A stretch of DNA of 64,000 nucleotides from Bdellovibrionales bacterium (GTDB taxonomy: Bacteria > Bdellovibrionota > Bdellovibrionia > Bdellovibrionales > JAMPXM01): NCBI GenBank assembly GCA_016713885.1, contig JADJOF010000004.1, positions 523,635-587,634 of the forward strand. Reading direction: 5' to 3'. The position numbers were made by a program, and so were the translations under genes. Of the stretch, positions 16,798-26,128 are shown piece by piece; positions within the stretch are counted from its first letter, which is position 1, and the number at the start of each line of letters is the position of its first letter. Below the pieces are notes generated by a model. That model did not search any database, was not told the origin of the DNA, and saw nothing but the letters and a program-made list of their open reading frames with translations.

Positions 16798-18017
16798 GGT
16801 CTGTGTGTTTTCGAATCATATGTTCGAAAACCTTTAAGCCACGCGGCAACGGAGCCCACGCCGACCACGCCGATCATACTTGAAAACGTAATCGCGCGCT
16901 GTACTCCTTGAAACTGCGACATCAAACCGAGCTGGGTATTGCCAAGCATCGGACCACTCAAATACGAAATCATCTCAATGCCGGCCAATCTTCCCCGCAG
17001 ATTATCGGGAATCGTTTGGTTCCAAATCGTCTGGCGAAAAACCGCGCTGATCATATCCGCAAAACCAGCGAGGATCAGAAACATCATCGCGACGATAAAG
17101 TTCGGCGCCAACCCGAACCCAATCATGAAGATCGACCAACTCCCCGCGGCCCATAAAATCACAAGCCCATGTCGAGTCCAGCCCGTCATCCATCGCGAAA
17201 GCAGCGTCGCCATCAGCGCTCCAATCGAAATTCCAGAATGCAACCAGCCGAGTTTCGACGGGCCGCCGAATAGCTCTGCCACGGCCGGAAACAAGAGATT
17301 CGGCATCGAGAATGTCATCGCCACGACGTCGACAACATAAGTTCCAATCAGCTCTGGCCGACTCATCGCATATTTAAAACCTTCATGAACCGCCGATACC
17401 GAGAATGCACTTCGACGCTCGTGCGAAGGCACATTGCGCAGACCCAATACCGCGCCCACACAGATTGCAAAAGTCGCAAAATCAAAAAAGAAGGCCCAAT
17501 CAGCGCCACCCGTTGAAATCAAAATGCCGGCGACGGCCGGTCCACCGATCATCCCAACGTTGCCGCGCAACGAGGACAGTACACCCACGGCCGGCAACTC
17601 TTCGCGAGGCACAAGGCGAGGGGTCAGCGCTTCAAGCGCTGGCCGATGAAAGCCATTGAAGATCGAGAGTCCGGCACTGGCCAGTAAAATCCACCACGGC
17701 CCGGGGTATCCCGGCTTGAGCACGGCACACGCGACACCCATCGCAAGAACGATTCCGGCCATTCCCAATTCGCAAAAAATGATCAGTCGGCGCCGATCAA
17801 CGGCGTCGGCCAAAGCGCCACCAAAAAGCCCGCCGACCACCGACGGAACCAGCTGTATCACCCCGAGTAGTCCAGTGAGCAACGTCGACTTTGTCGCTTG
17901 ATACAGTATGTACGGCATCGCCACATAGCTCATCATCGAACCAAAAAAACTGACGAACTGACCAAGATAGAGAAGGCGAAAATCACGGCGACGAAGTGGG
18001 CTCAGATCCATCCCCAT
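16794..18017 (-). CDS. MFS efflux transporter (EntS-like)
   Basis: A 407-residue major facilitator protein with about 12 membrane helices. The start LRRRDFRLLYLGQFVSFFGSM and the loop between helices 2 and 3 (GGALADAVDRRRLI) match the enterobactin exporter/macrolide efflux (EntS, MFS_3) group. Cargo is unknown; no siderophore genes are nearby. Confidence 0.85.
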   Translation of the reverse strand: MGMDLSPLRRRDFRLLYLGQFVSFFGSMMSYVAMPYILYQATKSTLLTGLLGVIQLVPSVVGGLFGGALADAVDRRRLIIFCELGMAGIVLAMGVACAVLKPGYPGPWWILLASAGLSIFNGFHRPALEALTPRLVPREELPAVGVLSSLRGNVGMIGGPAVAGILISTGGADWAFFFDFATFAICVGAVLGLRNVPSHERRSAFSVSAVHEGFKYAMSRPELIGTYVVDVVAMTFSMPNLLFPAVAELFGGPSKLGWLHSGISIGALMATLLSRWMTGWTRHGLVILWAAGSWSIFMIGFGLAPNFIVAMMFLILAGFADMISAVFRQTIWNQTIPDNLRGRLAGIEMISYLSGPMLGNTQLGLMSQFQGVQRAITFSSMIGVVGVGSVAAWLKGFRTYDSKTHRP

Positions 18018-18204
18018 AAGGTAAGCAATGCGTCAGTGAGCCGCCAATCGTATTTTGACGAAAGCCTGAAACAATGTAGGCTCAAAACATCGGATGATCG
18101 ACAAGGATGTCGACGCCGATGTTTCCGCACGGATCGCGGAAGCACATCAGTGTCGCAAGTAAGCCCATGGCTTACTCGACTCATGACCAACGGAGGGTCT
18201 TATC

Positions 18205-18750
18205 GTGTTCAATCGAAGCACTCGTCTTCGCTTTGTCTCTTCTCTCGGTTTTCTCTCATTCGTCTTCGTGCTGGCCGGTCTCGCGACCCCCGATCCTGTT
18301 GGTCCTTTTCCTCTTGCCCACGCCGGCGCCCCCGCCACTCTCGAATTTCCCTTTGTCCCCGATCCGACCATGACCGTCGGCTCACTCTGCAGCCCAAAAG
18401 AGCCCGACTACTCCGAACGACGCTATCCCGAGCAAATTGCGTACTGCAAAAGAACGGTGAGCTCACAGTTAAAACGCGAGATCTACGAGGCCTACGGCGT
18501 CCCGCAGCACTGCCGATCCGAGTACACCGTCGATCACTTCATCCCGCTTTCAATCGGCGGGACCAATCGCCGTGAAAATCTTTGGCCCGAGCACAAAGAC
18601 ATCAAAAACCTTCGCAAGAATCTCGAGCTCGACCTCTTCGAAGATGTTCGCGACGGCAAGCTCACGCAAAGCGAGGCGATTCGCCGAATCCGCGAAGCCA
18701 AGTTGAATCCGCCGATCAGCGATCCGTCTCGCTATGTGATTTGTCACTAA
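18205..18750 (+). CDS. Secreted HNH endonuclease-like protein
   Basis: A 181-residue protein with an N-terminal hydrophobic signal (about residues 12-28, cleavage near AHAGA). The core has an HNH-type arrangement: a Cys-containing lead-in (QHCRSEYTVDHFIPLSIGG), then NRRENLWPEH and helical LRKNLELDLFEDV, the pattern of a widespread exported HNH family in which DH, N and H form the metal site. It may degrade extracellular or prey DNA. It starts at GTG (18205) after GGAGGG. Transcribed alone. Confidence 0.7.
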   Translation: MFNRSTRLRFVSSLGFLSFVFVLAGLATPDPVGPFPLAHAGAPATLEFPFVPDPTMTVGSLCSPKEPDYSERRYPEQIAYCKRTVSSQLKREIYEAYGVPQHCRSEYTVDHFIPLSIGGTNRRENLWPEHKDIKNLRKNLELDLFEDVRDGKLTQSEAIRRIREAKLNPPISDPSRYVICH

Positions 18751-18763
18751 GCAGAGGCTGACC

Positions 18764-19315
18764 TCACCAGATATAGACCGCAGCAACCGATGGATAAATA
18801 TAGGTCTTCGCGTACGAAATGGTGGAGTAGCTCGTCCCGCCCGTCAGCAGTTCTGAGTACGTGGCGGCCGAGTAGTTGAGGCGCAGACTCGCGTAAAAGC
18901 TGTCGCCGACCGGCATGTTGTAGCCACCATCCACATGCAGTGCCGTCCCCTTCCATGTGTCAGCGGAGCCGGATCCTGAGCTATAGCTCGCCGACGTCAC
19001 GATGTAGTAGGCAAAGCCAAGGCTCCATGTCTTCTGCTTGTCGATCATCCAAAGAAAACGCGGGCCCATCTGTGAACTTGAATAGGCTGTGGTACTCGAT
19101 CCAGAGAGCGACTCGGAGTGCGAAGCGTAGCCCCAGCCCACCAAGTACTGCCCCTGCCGATCGACTCGAAACCCCAAAGTGGCTTCAAGAAAGGTATATC
19201 CGGCCGTGGATGATGTTGCCGTCGTTTCGGATTTTGAAAAATAGAAGGCGTTGAGCTCAACAAAGCCGAAGGCTTGAAGAGGGAGACACAACAAGAGGAG
19301 AATCAGTTTCTTCAT
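18764..19315 (-). CDS. Small outer-membrane beta-barrel protein
   Basis: About 183 residues after a clear signal peptide (MKKLILLLLCLPLQAFG). The mature protein alternates polar and aromatic residues in short strands and ends in an aromatic residue (AVYIW), as outer-membrane barrels do. Probably an 8-stranded OmpX/OmpW-like barrel. The ATG at 19315 is preferred over 19345 because it opens the signal peptide. Confidence 0.65.
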   Translation of the reverse strand: MKKLILLLLCLPLQAFGFVELNAFYFSKSETTATSSTAGYTFLEATLGFRVDRQGQYLVGWGYASHSESLSGSSTTAYSSSQMGPRFLWMIDKQKTWSLGFAYYIVTSASYSSGSGSADTWKGTALHVDGGYNMPVGDSFYASLRLNYSAATYSELLTGGTSYSTISYAKTYIYPSVAAVYIW

Positions 19316-19368
19316 ACTTTCTTCATCGGCCAAGACGCGATTCAAATTGAGACCTAATTTCCAAGACG

Positions 19369-19917
19369 ATGGACCAGTTGCCTACGGTGCGCAATTGCCC
19401 TGATGATATTCAGATGAGCGACACCCAAACGAGCGACGCCAGCGCACAGTTTCCCCATCAGCGGTCGATGAAAAACCTCCTGCTTCGGCCCGACTTTCAG
19501 CTGAAGTACTCTTTCTATTTTGTCGGGATGACTTTGATCGTCATGGGAGCGGTGTTCATGCTCTTCCTACTGTCGCTCAAAGACATGATCAAAACCCTCG
19601 CTGTCGTCTACAATATTGAAGCGAGCGTGGTTGACGCAATCAACGAATCCATTGGGACTGCGACCTATACAACGATTGCGGTGGCGTTATTGTTTGGAAT
19701 GATCTCGGTCTCGCTTGGTGTGATTCTCACCCACCGCTTGATCGGGCCGATGATTCCCATCCGTCGCCTGATTGGCCAGCTCGCCGAAGGGCAATACGGT
19801 GTTCAAGGACGTCTTCGCACAAAAGATGACTATCAGGAAATCATGAGCGAGCTCAATCGCCTCTCGGCGTCCTTGGCCAAAAAGCATGGCCCCGGCTCAA
19901 ATCAAATCGGATCGTAA
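19369..19917 (+). CDS. Two-helix membrane protein with HAMP domain
   Basis: A 182-residue protein with two membrane helices (about residues 48-70 and 97-120). A HAMP linker follows (HRLIGPMIPIRRLIGQLAEGQYG) and a short helical tail. No output domain is attached, so it would have to signal through a partner. The 3' end overlaps the convergent MaoC gene by 16 bases. An ATG at 19414 is an alternative start. Confidence 0.6.
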   Translation: MDQLPTVRNCPDDIQMSDTQTSDASAQFPHQRSMKNLLLRPDFQLKYSFYFVGMTLIVMGAVFMLFLLSLKDMIKTLAVVYNIEASVVDAINESIGTATYTTIAVALLFGMISVSLGVILTHRLIGPMIPIRRLIGQLAEGQYGVQGRLRTKDDYQEIMSELNRLSASLAKKHGPGSNQIGS

Positions 19918-20324
19918 AATAGAATCGCTTCGCCCTCGGTGAGCAAGTCGCCATTCTGATTATGAATCGAGTTCTCAATTTTAATGATCGGCTTGTCTTC
20001 GCGCACACTCACGATTTTCAACTGTGCTGTCACCGTGTCGCCAATGTAACACGGCGCCTTGTAGCGCGTTTCCTGGCTCACAATGATAGTTCCAGGGCCT
20101 GGCAGCTGCATACCGGCAAGCTTCGAAAACGTCGACGAAACGAGCATTCCATGAGCAATTCGACGCTTGAATCGTGTCTTCGCCGCATATTCGTCATCAA
20201 GATGTACGGGATTGCTATCACCTGAAAGGTCCGCGAAACGCCGAACCATCTCGTCAGTGATCGTCAATGTCAGGCTCGCCGTTTCACCGACTTTAGGCAT
20301 TCGTTTCACTGAGGTCTCACCCAT
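19902..20324 (-). CDS. MaoC-like hydratase
   Basis: A 140-residue single hotdog domain of the (R)-specific enoyl-CoA hydratase (PhaJ/MaoC) type. The catalytic hydratase motif is plain: FADLSGDSNPVHLDDEYA with Asp and His, followed by RIAHGMLVSS. It hydrates trans-2-enoyl-CoA in fatty acid breakdown or polyester precursor supply. It has a good RBS-like AGAGAG before the ATG. It could share a transcript with the HD gene 16 bases upstream. Confidence 0.88.
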   Translation of the reverse strand: MGETSVKRMPKVGETASLTLTITDEMVRRFADLSGDSNPVHLDDEYAAKTRFKRRIAHGMLVSSTFSKLAGMQLPGPGTIIVSQETRYKAPCYIGDTVTAQLKIVSVREDKPIIKIENSIHNQNGDLLTEGEAILFYDPI

Positions 20325-20340
20325 CTCGCTCTCTCCCCTT

Positions 20341-21639
20341 TTACAACTTGCGATCAGAAATTATTTTTTTTGCCCGCGAATAGTTTTCCGGCGCCACGTA
20401 GATGCGTTCAATCATACGAGTCTCTTCGTACTGTTGAAATACTCGCGTCACTTTTTCAATCGGCACTGGCTTTTCTCGAGTATCGTAATCGTCGACGACA
20501 AAGATCGGAAATGCTTCCTGGTCCTGTGTCGCGTGATATTTTGACAGACGCGAGGCCGAGCTCGAGTGGATTGTCGAGATCCCCTCGCCATCAAGAGCCG
20601 CGCAAATTTTTGCAGGCCTTACAGATGCCTCGGTGGCATGCACCTCTGACAACATTCGGAATGGACGACGAGTTGCAATGCGCTTTGCCCACTCATTCGA
20701 TTGCGTCGCCAGATGCTCATAGAGAGAAAAATCCGAACAGCGCAAATACTCATCGATATGGGACGGCAGATAATAGGTGCAGTCCTTTGAATCCAGATAA
20801 CGCTGGAGCATCTCTTCAAAGATGATGCTCTTGTGATGGAAGTAAACCATCAAATACATATGGTGGCGCGAGATCAGAAAATCATCGAAGGTATACAGCG
20901 CACGGCGGTTGAGTGCCAGATGCACTTTGCCCTTGGTTTCATGAAACGTGAGATTGCCAATAAGCCACTCAAGCTCCACTCGCCCATAGTTCGTCCCGCA
21001 AAAATAAGCATCGCGCTCGAGGTAGTCCATTCGATCGACGTCCATCTCTGAACTGACCACTTGCGACAGAATGGGCCGAAAATCCAAGCCTTGATCGATA
21101 AAAAAATCATCCGGAGCCTTAAGGCCGCGATCAATAAGACAGGCGATGTGATGACCAGTCAGATCTTTAAACGACTTCGCGATGCATTTTGAGAGCGCTG
21201 AGTCGGTCACCATCTTGATGGTGTAGTCCTCGTGGGTCGCCGTCCGCTTCGAGTCCACAGCATATCCGCGCTCGCGACTGGAATAGACACCGATATTCAG
21301 TGTGTCGACTCTGGGCATAACCACTTCGGTGGTGTGCGAGAGCGGTCCATGCCCGGTATCATGCAAGAGAGCGCCAAGGCGCACGACCTGCCTTAGGCGC
21401 GCCCGCGTCGCTTCATTTGAAAACTTAAATGAACGAAAAATCGAATCAAAAGCGAGCCCGGCCAAGTGCATGACGCCGACCGAATGCAAGAAGCGCGTGT
21501 GTGTTGCGCCTGGAAAGCTGTACTCAGCAAATCCAAGCTGCTTGATTTGGCGCAGGCGCTGGAACTCCGGCGTCTCAAGAACGGCCTCTTCCGCATCGCT
21601 CAGCGCAATGGAACCATGTATCGGATCTTTGATTTCCAT
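20341..21639 (-). CDS. HD-domain phosphohydrolase (dGTPase/SamHD1-like)
   Basis: A protein of about 432 residues starting MEIKDPIHG at 21639, the usual start of this family; the longer frame to 21687 adds only unsupported sequence. HTRFLHSVGVM gives the first His pair, GALLHDTGHGPLSHTTE the HD pair, and SSEMDVDRMDYLERDAYF the final Asp region. Members hydrolyse nucleotides or regulate dNTP pools. ThyA and DHFR genes lie close by on the other strand, but no operon links them. Confidence 0.85.
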   Translation of the reverse strand: MEIKDPIHGSIALSDAEEAVLETPEFQRLRQIKQLGFAEYSFPGATHTRFLHSVGVMHLAGLAFDSIFRSFKFSNEATRARLRQVVRLGALLHDTGHGPLSHTTEVVMPRVDTLNIGVYSSRERGYAVDSKRTATHEDYTIKMVTDSALSKCIAKSFKDLTGHHIACLIDRGLKAPDDFFIDQGLDFRPILSQVVSSEMDVDRMDYLERDAYFCGTNYGRVELEWLIGNLTFHETKGKVHLALNRRALYTFDDFLISRHHMYLMVYFHHKSIIFEEMLQRYLDSKDCTYYLPSHIDEYLRCSDFSLYEHLATQSNEWAKRIATRRPFRMLSEVHATEASVRPAKICAALDGEGISTIHSSSASRLSKYHATQDQEAFPIFVVDDYDTREKPVPIEKVTRVFQQYEETRMIERIYVAPENYSRAKKIISDRKL

Positions 21640-21755
21640 GCCCTGTGTTCTCGAGGACAAACGACCGTCTGTAAACAAAAAACACAACCTGCGTCATGCC
21701 TGGTCTTTGCGCATCACTTGGAGGTGAATAAGCTTGAACATCGTCAGGAGGACTC

Positions 21756-22169
21756 ATGCTTCAAATTGCACTCACCGCCCTTATTCTTGCCACCTCACTC
21801 TACGCTCCGAGCTCAGTGGCAGACGCCGCCTCAACCTACGGCATGAAGGTGCCTCCAGCCTTGAGCTCACGGGTGGTGATCCCACTCCCCGTTAAAGTCG
21901 TTTTGGACCGCGACTTCCGCTCACGTTACCCGCTTGCCGCTCCGATTAAACTCGATGTCCTGAAGGCCAGCATTGAAATCTACGACGTCTTTCAGATTCC
22001 AAACGGCTTTGGCGGCTATGACACTCGGCATTACTTCCGCATCGTCGCCATCCACGATAATGGCGCAAAAGTGCTCGTCGAATCGAGCCTCATTGAGCGC
22101 AGCGACTTCGAGCCCAATCAAGACCCGATTCTTGTCGAGAACTTCCGCGTCATTGGCTGGGCACCTTGA
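21756..22169 (+). CDS. Small exported protein of unknown function
   Basis: A 137-residue protein with a signal peptide (cleavage near SSVADA) and a beta-rich mature part. No family recognised. The ATG at 21756 has a strong RBS (CAGGAGGA). The gene lies 82 bases upstream of thyA on the same strand and may share its transcript. Confidence 0.6.
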   Translation: MLQIALTALILATSLYAPSSVADAASTYGMKVPPALSSRVVIPLPVKVVLDRDFRSRYPLAAPIKLDVLKASIEIYDVFQIPNGFGGYDTRHYFRIVAIHDNGAKVLVESSLIERSDFEPNQDPILVENFRVIGWAP

Positions 22170-22250
22170 CCAAATCGGCAGTTCCCATGATTTGATGTGC
22201 GGCGGATTCCACCCCGTCTCAAACGCCAAGCACCAAATCAGGAGGACACT

Positions 22251-23120
22251 GTGGACGTAACGCACACTCTTAAGCAGGGTCACGAAGCATCGCGCGAGCT
22301 GGCTCCCATCAGTCACTTGCATGCCGACGTCATTTACTTTGATCTCTTAAAACGCATCCTCAGCCGCGGCGCTGAAAAATCCGATCGCACCGGCACCGGC
22401 ACACTCAGCGTCTTTGGCCATCAGATGCGCTTTGATCTCTCGCTCGGATTTCCGCTACTCACCACAAAAAAATGTCACACGCGTTCAATCATTCATGAGC
22501 TCCTTTGGTTTTTAAAGGGCGACACCAACGTGCAGTACTTACGCGACAACAAAGTCAGCATTTGGGATGAGTGGGCCGACGAGAATGGCGACCTCGGCCC
22601 TGTTTACGGAAAACAATGGCGCGCCTGGGAAACAGCCGATGGCCGCACCATAGACCAAATCGCTGGCGTCATCGAGCAAATCAAAAAGAACCCTAACTCT
22701 CGCCGTCACCTCGTTGTCGCCTTCAACCCCGGCGATGTCGACAAGATGGCACTGCCACCATGTCACGCGTTCTTTCAGTTCTATATCGCCGGTGGCAAAC
22801 TCTCCTGCCAGCTCTATCAGCGAAGTGCCGACGTGTTTCTTGGCGTTCCATTCAATATCGCAAGCTACGCGCTACTCACGATGATGGTCGCGCAAGTCAC
22901 AGGTCTCAAACCCGGCGAGTTCATCCACACGCTTGGCGACGCGCACTTGTATGTGAACCATTTGGAGCAAACCGAACTTCAACTCACACGCGAGCCACGC
23001 GCAATGCCGCACATGAAACTCAATCCCGATGTGAAGTCCGTGTTTGATTTCAAATTCGAGGACTTTGAACTTGTCGGCTACGATCCACATCCGGCGATCA
23101 AGGCTGAGGTTGCTGTATGA
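22251..23120 (+). CDS. thyA: Thymidylate synthase ThyA
   Basis: Converts dUMP to dTMP with methylene-tetrahydrofolate. The family motifs are complete: SDRTGTGTLSVFGHQMRF, the phosphate-binding Arg region (SRRHLVVAFNP), the catalytic Cys in LPPCHAFFQFY and the RSADVFLGVPFNIASYALL block. Length from the GTG at 22251 is 289 residues, with a slightly long N terminus. That GTG follows AGGAGG by 5 bases and is preferred over 22197. The stop overlaps folA as ATGA. Confidence 0.96.
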   Translation: MDVTHTLKQGHEASRELAPISHLHADVIYFDLLKRILSRGAEKSDRTGTGTLSVFGHQMRFDLSLGFPLLTTKKCHTRSIIHELLWFLKGDTNVQYLRDNKVSIWDEWADENGDLGPVYGKQWRAWETADGRTIDQIAGVIEQIKKNPNSRRHLVVAFNPGDVDKMALPPCHAFFQFYIAGGKLSCQLYQRSADVFLGVPFNIASYALLTMMVAQVTGLKPGEFIHTLGDAHLYVNHLEQTELQLTREPRAMPHMKLNPDVKSVFDFKFEDFELVGYDPHPAIKAEVAV

Positions 23121-23656
23121 TTCTGTCCGCGATCGCCGCGATGGCATCCAATCGCACCATCGGCCGCGATGGCGGACTCCCGTGGAGAATCCCCGAAGAC
23201 TTTCGTTTCTTTAAAGATATGACAGCCGGTCACATCATGATCATGGGAAGAAAAACTTTCGAGTCTCTTCCCAGTCTCTTACCCGGCCGCGTCCACATCG
23301 TCATCACACGCAAAGAGAACTACGAATCCCCCTTTGAAGATAAGGGTGAGATCCCAAGCGTGCTGATCGTTTCTGATGTCGAAGAGGCTCTTGCCGCCGC
23401 GGAGGCGATTTTAGAAGAAGAGCCCGAGTGGGGCGAAGAGGTGTTCAACATCGGCGGTGCCGAAATATACACCGCGATGCTACCCTACACCGATCGCCTT
23501 TATCTCACCGAGATCGAAGCGACCGTCGAGGGCGATGCGCACTTTCCGCGCTGGCACGCCGAAGACTTTCATGAGGTCTCTCGCCGCGCCGGTACCACGG
23601 CTGGCACAAACGACATTCCGCACTTCGAATTCGTCACCTACGAGCGCACGAAGTAA
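23117..23656 (+). CDS. folA: Dihydrofolate reductase FolA
   Basis: Regenerates tetrahydrofolate used up by ThyA. The 179-residue protein shows the standard motifs: AMASNRTIGRDGGLPWRIPED, the adenine-site MGRKTFESLP, and IGGAEIYTAMLPYTDRLYLTEI. An acidic insertion (EAILEEEPEWGEE) makes it a little longer than E. coli DHFR. It is translationally coupled to thyA. Confidence 0.96.
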   Translation: MILSAIAAMASNRTIGRDGGLPWRIPEDFRFFKDMTAGHIMIMGRKTFESLPSLLPGRVHIVITRKENYESPFEDKGEIPSVLIVSDVEEALAAAEAILEEEPEWGEEVFNIGGAEIYTAMLPYTDRLYLTEIEATVEGDAHFPRWHAEDFHEVSRRAGTTAGTNDIPHFEFVTYERTK

Positions 23657-23665
23657 GGCCCACGT

Positions 23666-25360
23666 TTAAAGCGCAGGAGCAAAAAGATCACGGCAAATCA
23701 TGCCGGTCATCTTCTTAAAGGCTGAATTGGCTGGCTCAAGACCACGACTCCGCGCTTCAAGCACAGGATCGGCACCGTACTTGGCGAAGGCCGCCTTGGC
23801 TTCGGCAAACGCCTTCAGGTGGCGTTTGCGAAGTTCGGCAAGACCCGTCTCATCAAGAATCTTCTGCACCACACCTTCCGCGACAAGTGCATCAAAGGCC
23901 TTCTCGTGCGCGATCAACATATTGTCGGGGTTGGCCGTGTAGCGCCACGCCTTCACCCACGAGCCAAGAAAGCTGCGAGTCTCAATGTACATGCGGGTTA
24001 AGTTGATCAAGCCATCCACGATCGCGTAGCGAACGATCGACCAGATCCACTTCATGCGTTGAGTTCTTGTCGGCGTGATCAGCTCAAATGATTTCAAGAA
24101 GTCATCCATCTGCGCACCCTTCATCTTGGCAACATAGGTCCCCATCTGTTTGAACATCGTTTGGCTTTCAAACCGAACCCGATTGCCCGTAATCTTTTCG
24201 ATGGCTTCGCGCCAATCACCGAGGCGCATTCGCATTTCCTGTTTGCGAAGGTCTTTGTCGACTTCAAATGCCACCCAACCATCCTTTGTTGGCACGCGTG
24301 GAATCAGTCCTTCCGTTAGCTTTTCAATGACTCGCGTGACAAACTCGGCTCGGCCAATCTCGTCAACAGACAGTCGATGCAGCGGCATGCCCGGAACCAA
24401 TTTTTTGTGAACCGCAACCACATCAATGCGCGACTCCACCGAACCATTACCCGAATACACATAGCGCTCGATAATAGCCTTGATAATATTCTGAGCGGTT
24501 GTGCCTACAGCGTACAGAGTCGAGTCGGCCGAAATAGAACGCAGAAGCCCAGCCTCTTTAACCAAGCCTTTCGCGATCGCGGTTTCAACGACGGTCGCAA
24601 CTGCTTCACGTGTGTAGCGAGGGTCTTCAAAGATATCGCGCTTCACGACTTCTTGAATTGTCGGATTTTGATTGTAACGAGCCGCCAGCTCCACAGCCGA
24701 AAGCTTGCTGTGCGGTCGAAGATCTTGAAGGCCCATTTCTTTGTCGCGAAACTTGTGATCAAGCGCGGCCTCGGGCAGGAGTTTGCGGATCGCAACAAGA
24801 TCCTCCATCAGAGCCGACACCATGCGCTCGTGGCGTTCCACGTTGGCCCATGGACGATCTGGCCAGTGGCCACCTTCACCATGACCACTCACAAACGAAT
24901 ATCCGGCGTGACCAAATGAATCCATATGAACGTGGAGACCCGCGCCCACCATGAGGAGATTGCCCTTCTTCATACCTTCCAAGAGGAGCTCGCGACCAAA
25001 GGGATCATTCTCATCGACCAGCTGAAGTGGTGCGAGTTTCACACCGTGAGTCGCGCCCGTTTCGACCTGAGCCGCGTTATAATTCACGAGATCGCTGGGG
25101 AAGTGATAGAGCCGACGCATTCGTCCACCAACAATCATCGTCGGGAACATCGGGGACGTCCAAAGGCTGACATCGATCCACTCATTGAAGTTCGCGAGTT
25201 GTGACGCCACCTCATGCCCGATGCCGGCGTACCGAGCCATCATGTACGTCTCATAGAAATGTGTATCGATATCGTAGGCCTGTGCTCCAAAAGAGAACAG
25301 GGACAGGACCATCAGCAGGGCCCCGGTGATCTTTCTCGAAATATAGCTTTTCACGGCCAC
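23666..25360 (-). CDS. Exported DUF6765-like protein (zinc phospholipase C-like fold)
   Basis: A 564-residue protein with a signal peptide ending near GAQAYD. The mature N terminus has YDIDTHFYETYMMARYAG and the middle has HVHMDSFGHAGYSF, GHGEGGHWPDRPW. The spaced His/Asp residues fit the metal site of the phospholipase C/S1-P1 nuclease-like fold in which DUF6765 proteins are usually placed. The C-terminal half is helical and unassigned. Enzymatic role inferred only from metal-site pattern. Confidence 0.65.
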   Translation of the reverse strand: MAVKSYISRKITGALLMVLSLFSFGAQAYDIDTHFYETYMMARYAGIGHEVASQLANFNEWIDVSLWTSPMFPTMIVGGRMRRLYHFPSDLVNYNAAQVETGATHGVKLAPLQLVDENDPFGRELLLEGMKKGNLLMVGAGLHVHMDSFGHAGYSFVSGHGEGGHWPDRPWANVERHERMVSALMEDLVAIRKLLPEAALDHKFRDKEMGLQDLRPHSKLSAVELAARYNQNPTIQEVVKRDIFEDPRYTREAVATVVETAIAKGLVKEAGLLRSISADSTLYAVGTTAQNIIKAIIERYVYSGNGSVESRIDVVAVHKKLVPGMPLHRLSVDEIGRAEFVTRVIEKLTEGLIPRVPTKDGWVAFEVDKDLRKQEMRMRLGDWREAIEKITGNRVRFESQTMFKQMGTYVAKMKGAQMDDFLKSFELITPTRTQRMKWIWSIVRYAIVDGLINLTRMYIETRSFLGSWVKAWRYTANPDNMLIAHEKAFDALVAEGVVQKILDETGLAELRKRHLKAFAEAKAAFAKYGADPVLEARSRGLEPANSAFKKMTGMICRDLFAPAL

Positions 25361-25547
25361 CTCGTCTTAATGCGCAAAGCCCGCATAATGACACAGTGCA
25401 TCAACTGCTGTCGACTACTCATGAAAAATAGAAATGGTCGATGAAAAACTCGACACCCAACAGGGCCGATGAGGCGCCGTATTCCCTCTTTGGGACATCC
25501 TGACTTGAGACAAAATCAAAATCTTTCACACGTTTAAGGAATCTTTA

Positions 25548-25862
25548 ATGGCGAACTTTTGTTCGAACCTAGAGACTATATCTGTGGAACCCGATATTCA
25601 GGCCATCATTGATCGATGGAAGCTCAGATTGGAACAGATTGGCGATAGCCGCTACGGCGTCTATGCCGCCGTAGGAAAATCCGACCGGATTCTCGTCATG
25701 GTATGGTCGGAGGTTGTTCGCCTCAACGCTGCCAACGATTTTATTGATCTCTATCTCAAAGAGACAGATCCCACGCTCGCAAGCCAACTCCTAGAGGACA
25801 TCGTTGTTCTCGTTAATGGCCTCGAAGACCTTGATCTCTATCGTTTCCACGATAGCGACTAA
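25548..25862 (+). CDS. Hypothetical protein, 104 aa
   Basis: A small, acidic, soluble alpha/beta protein with no signal peptide and no membrane helix. No family recognised. The ATG at 25548 follows TTTAAGGAATC, a fair RBS. It lies 266 bases upstream of the first flagellin on the same strand. Confidence 0.5.
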   Translation: MANFCSNLETISVEPDIQAIIDRWKLRLEQIGDSRYGVYAAVGKSDRILVMVWSEVVRLNAANDFIDLYLKETDPTLASQLLEDIVVLVNGLEDLDLYRFHDSD

Positions 25863-26128
25863 CAACCGCTTTTCTTCGTTATCACTCTCTCGATAGAGAT
25901 AAACACCGCTCACTCAAGCAGCGGCACATCACCATATCGTCTATATTCTCGTTCGCGCCGACTTAAGCGGCCCTTCGTCTAGAAAATCTCAATTCGAGAT
26001 CTTTCTCCTCAAGCCTCATTCTGAGACGCCGAAAAGAACCATAGGAAAGTTAGAACCCATGGGTTGCGACAGGAGTTGCGACTCTCGCCGATCAAGGACG
26101 ATCGACGGTACTTCAGGGAGGAGGAATT

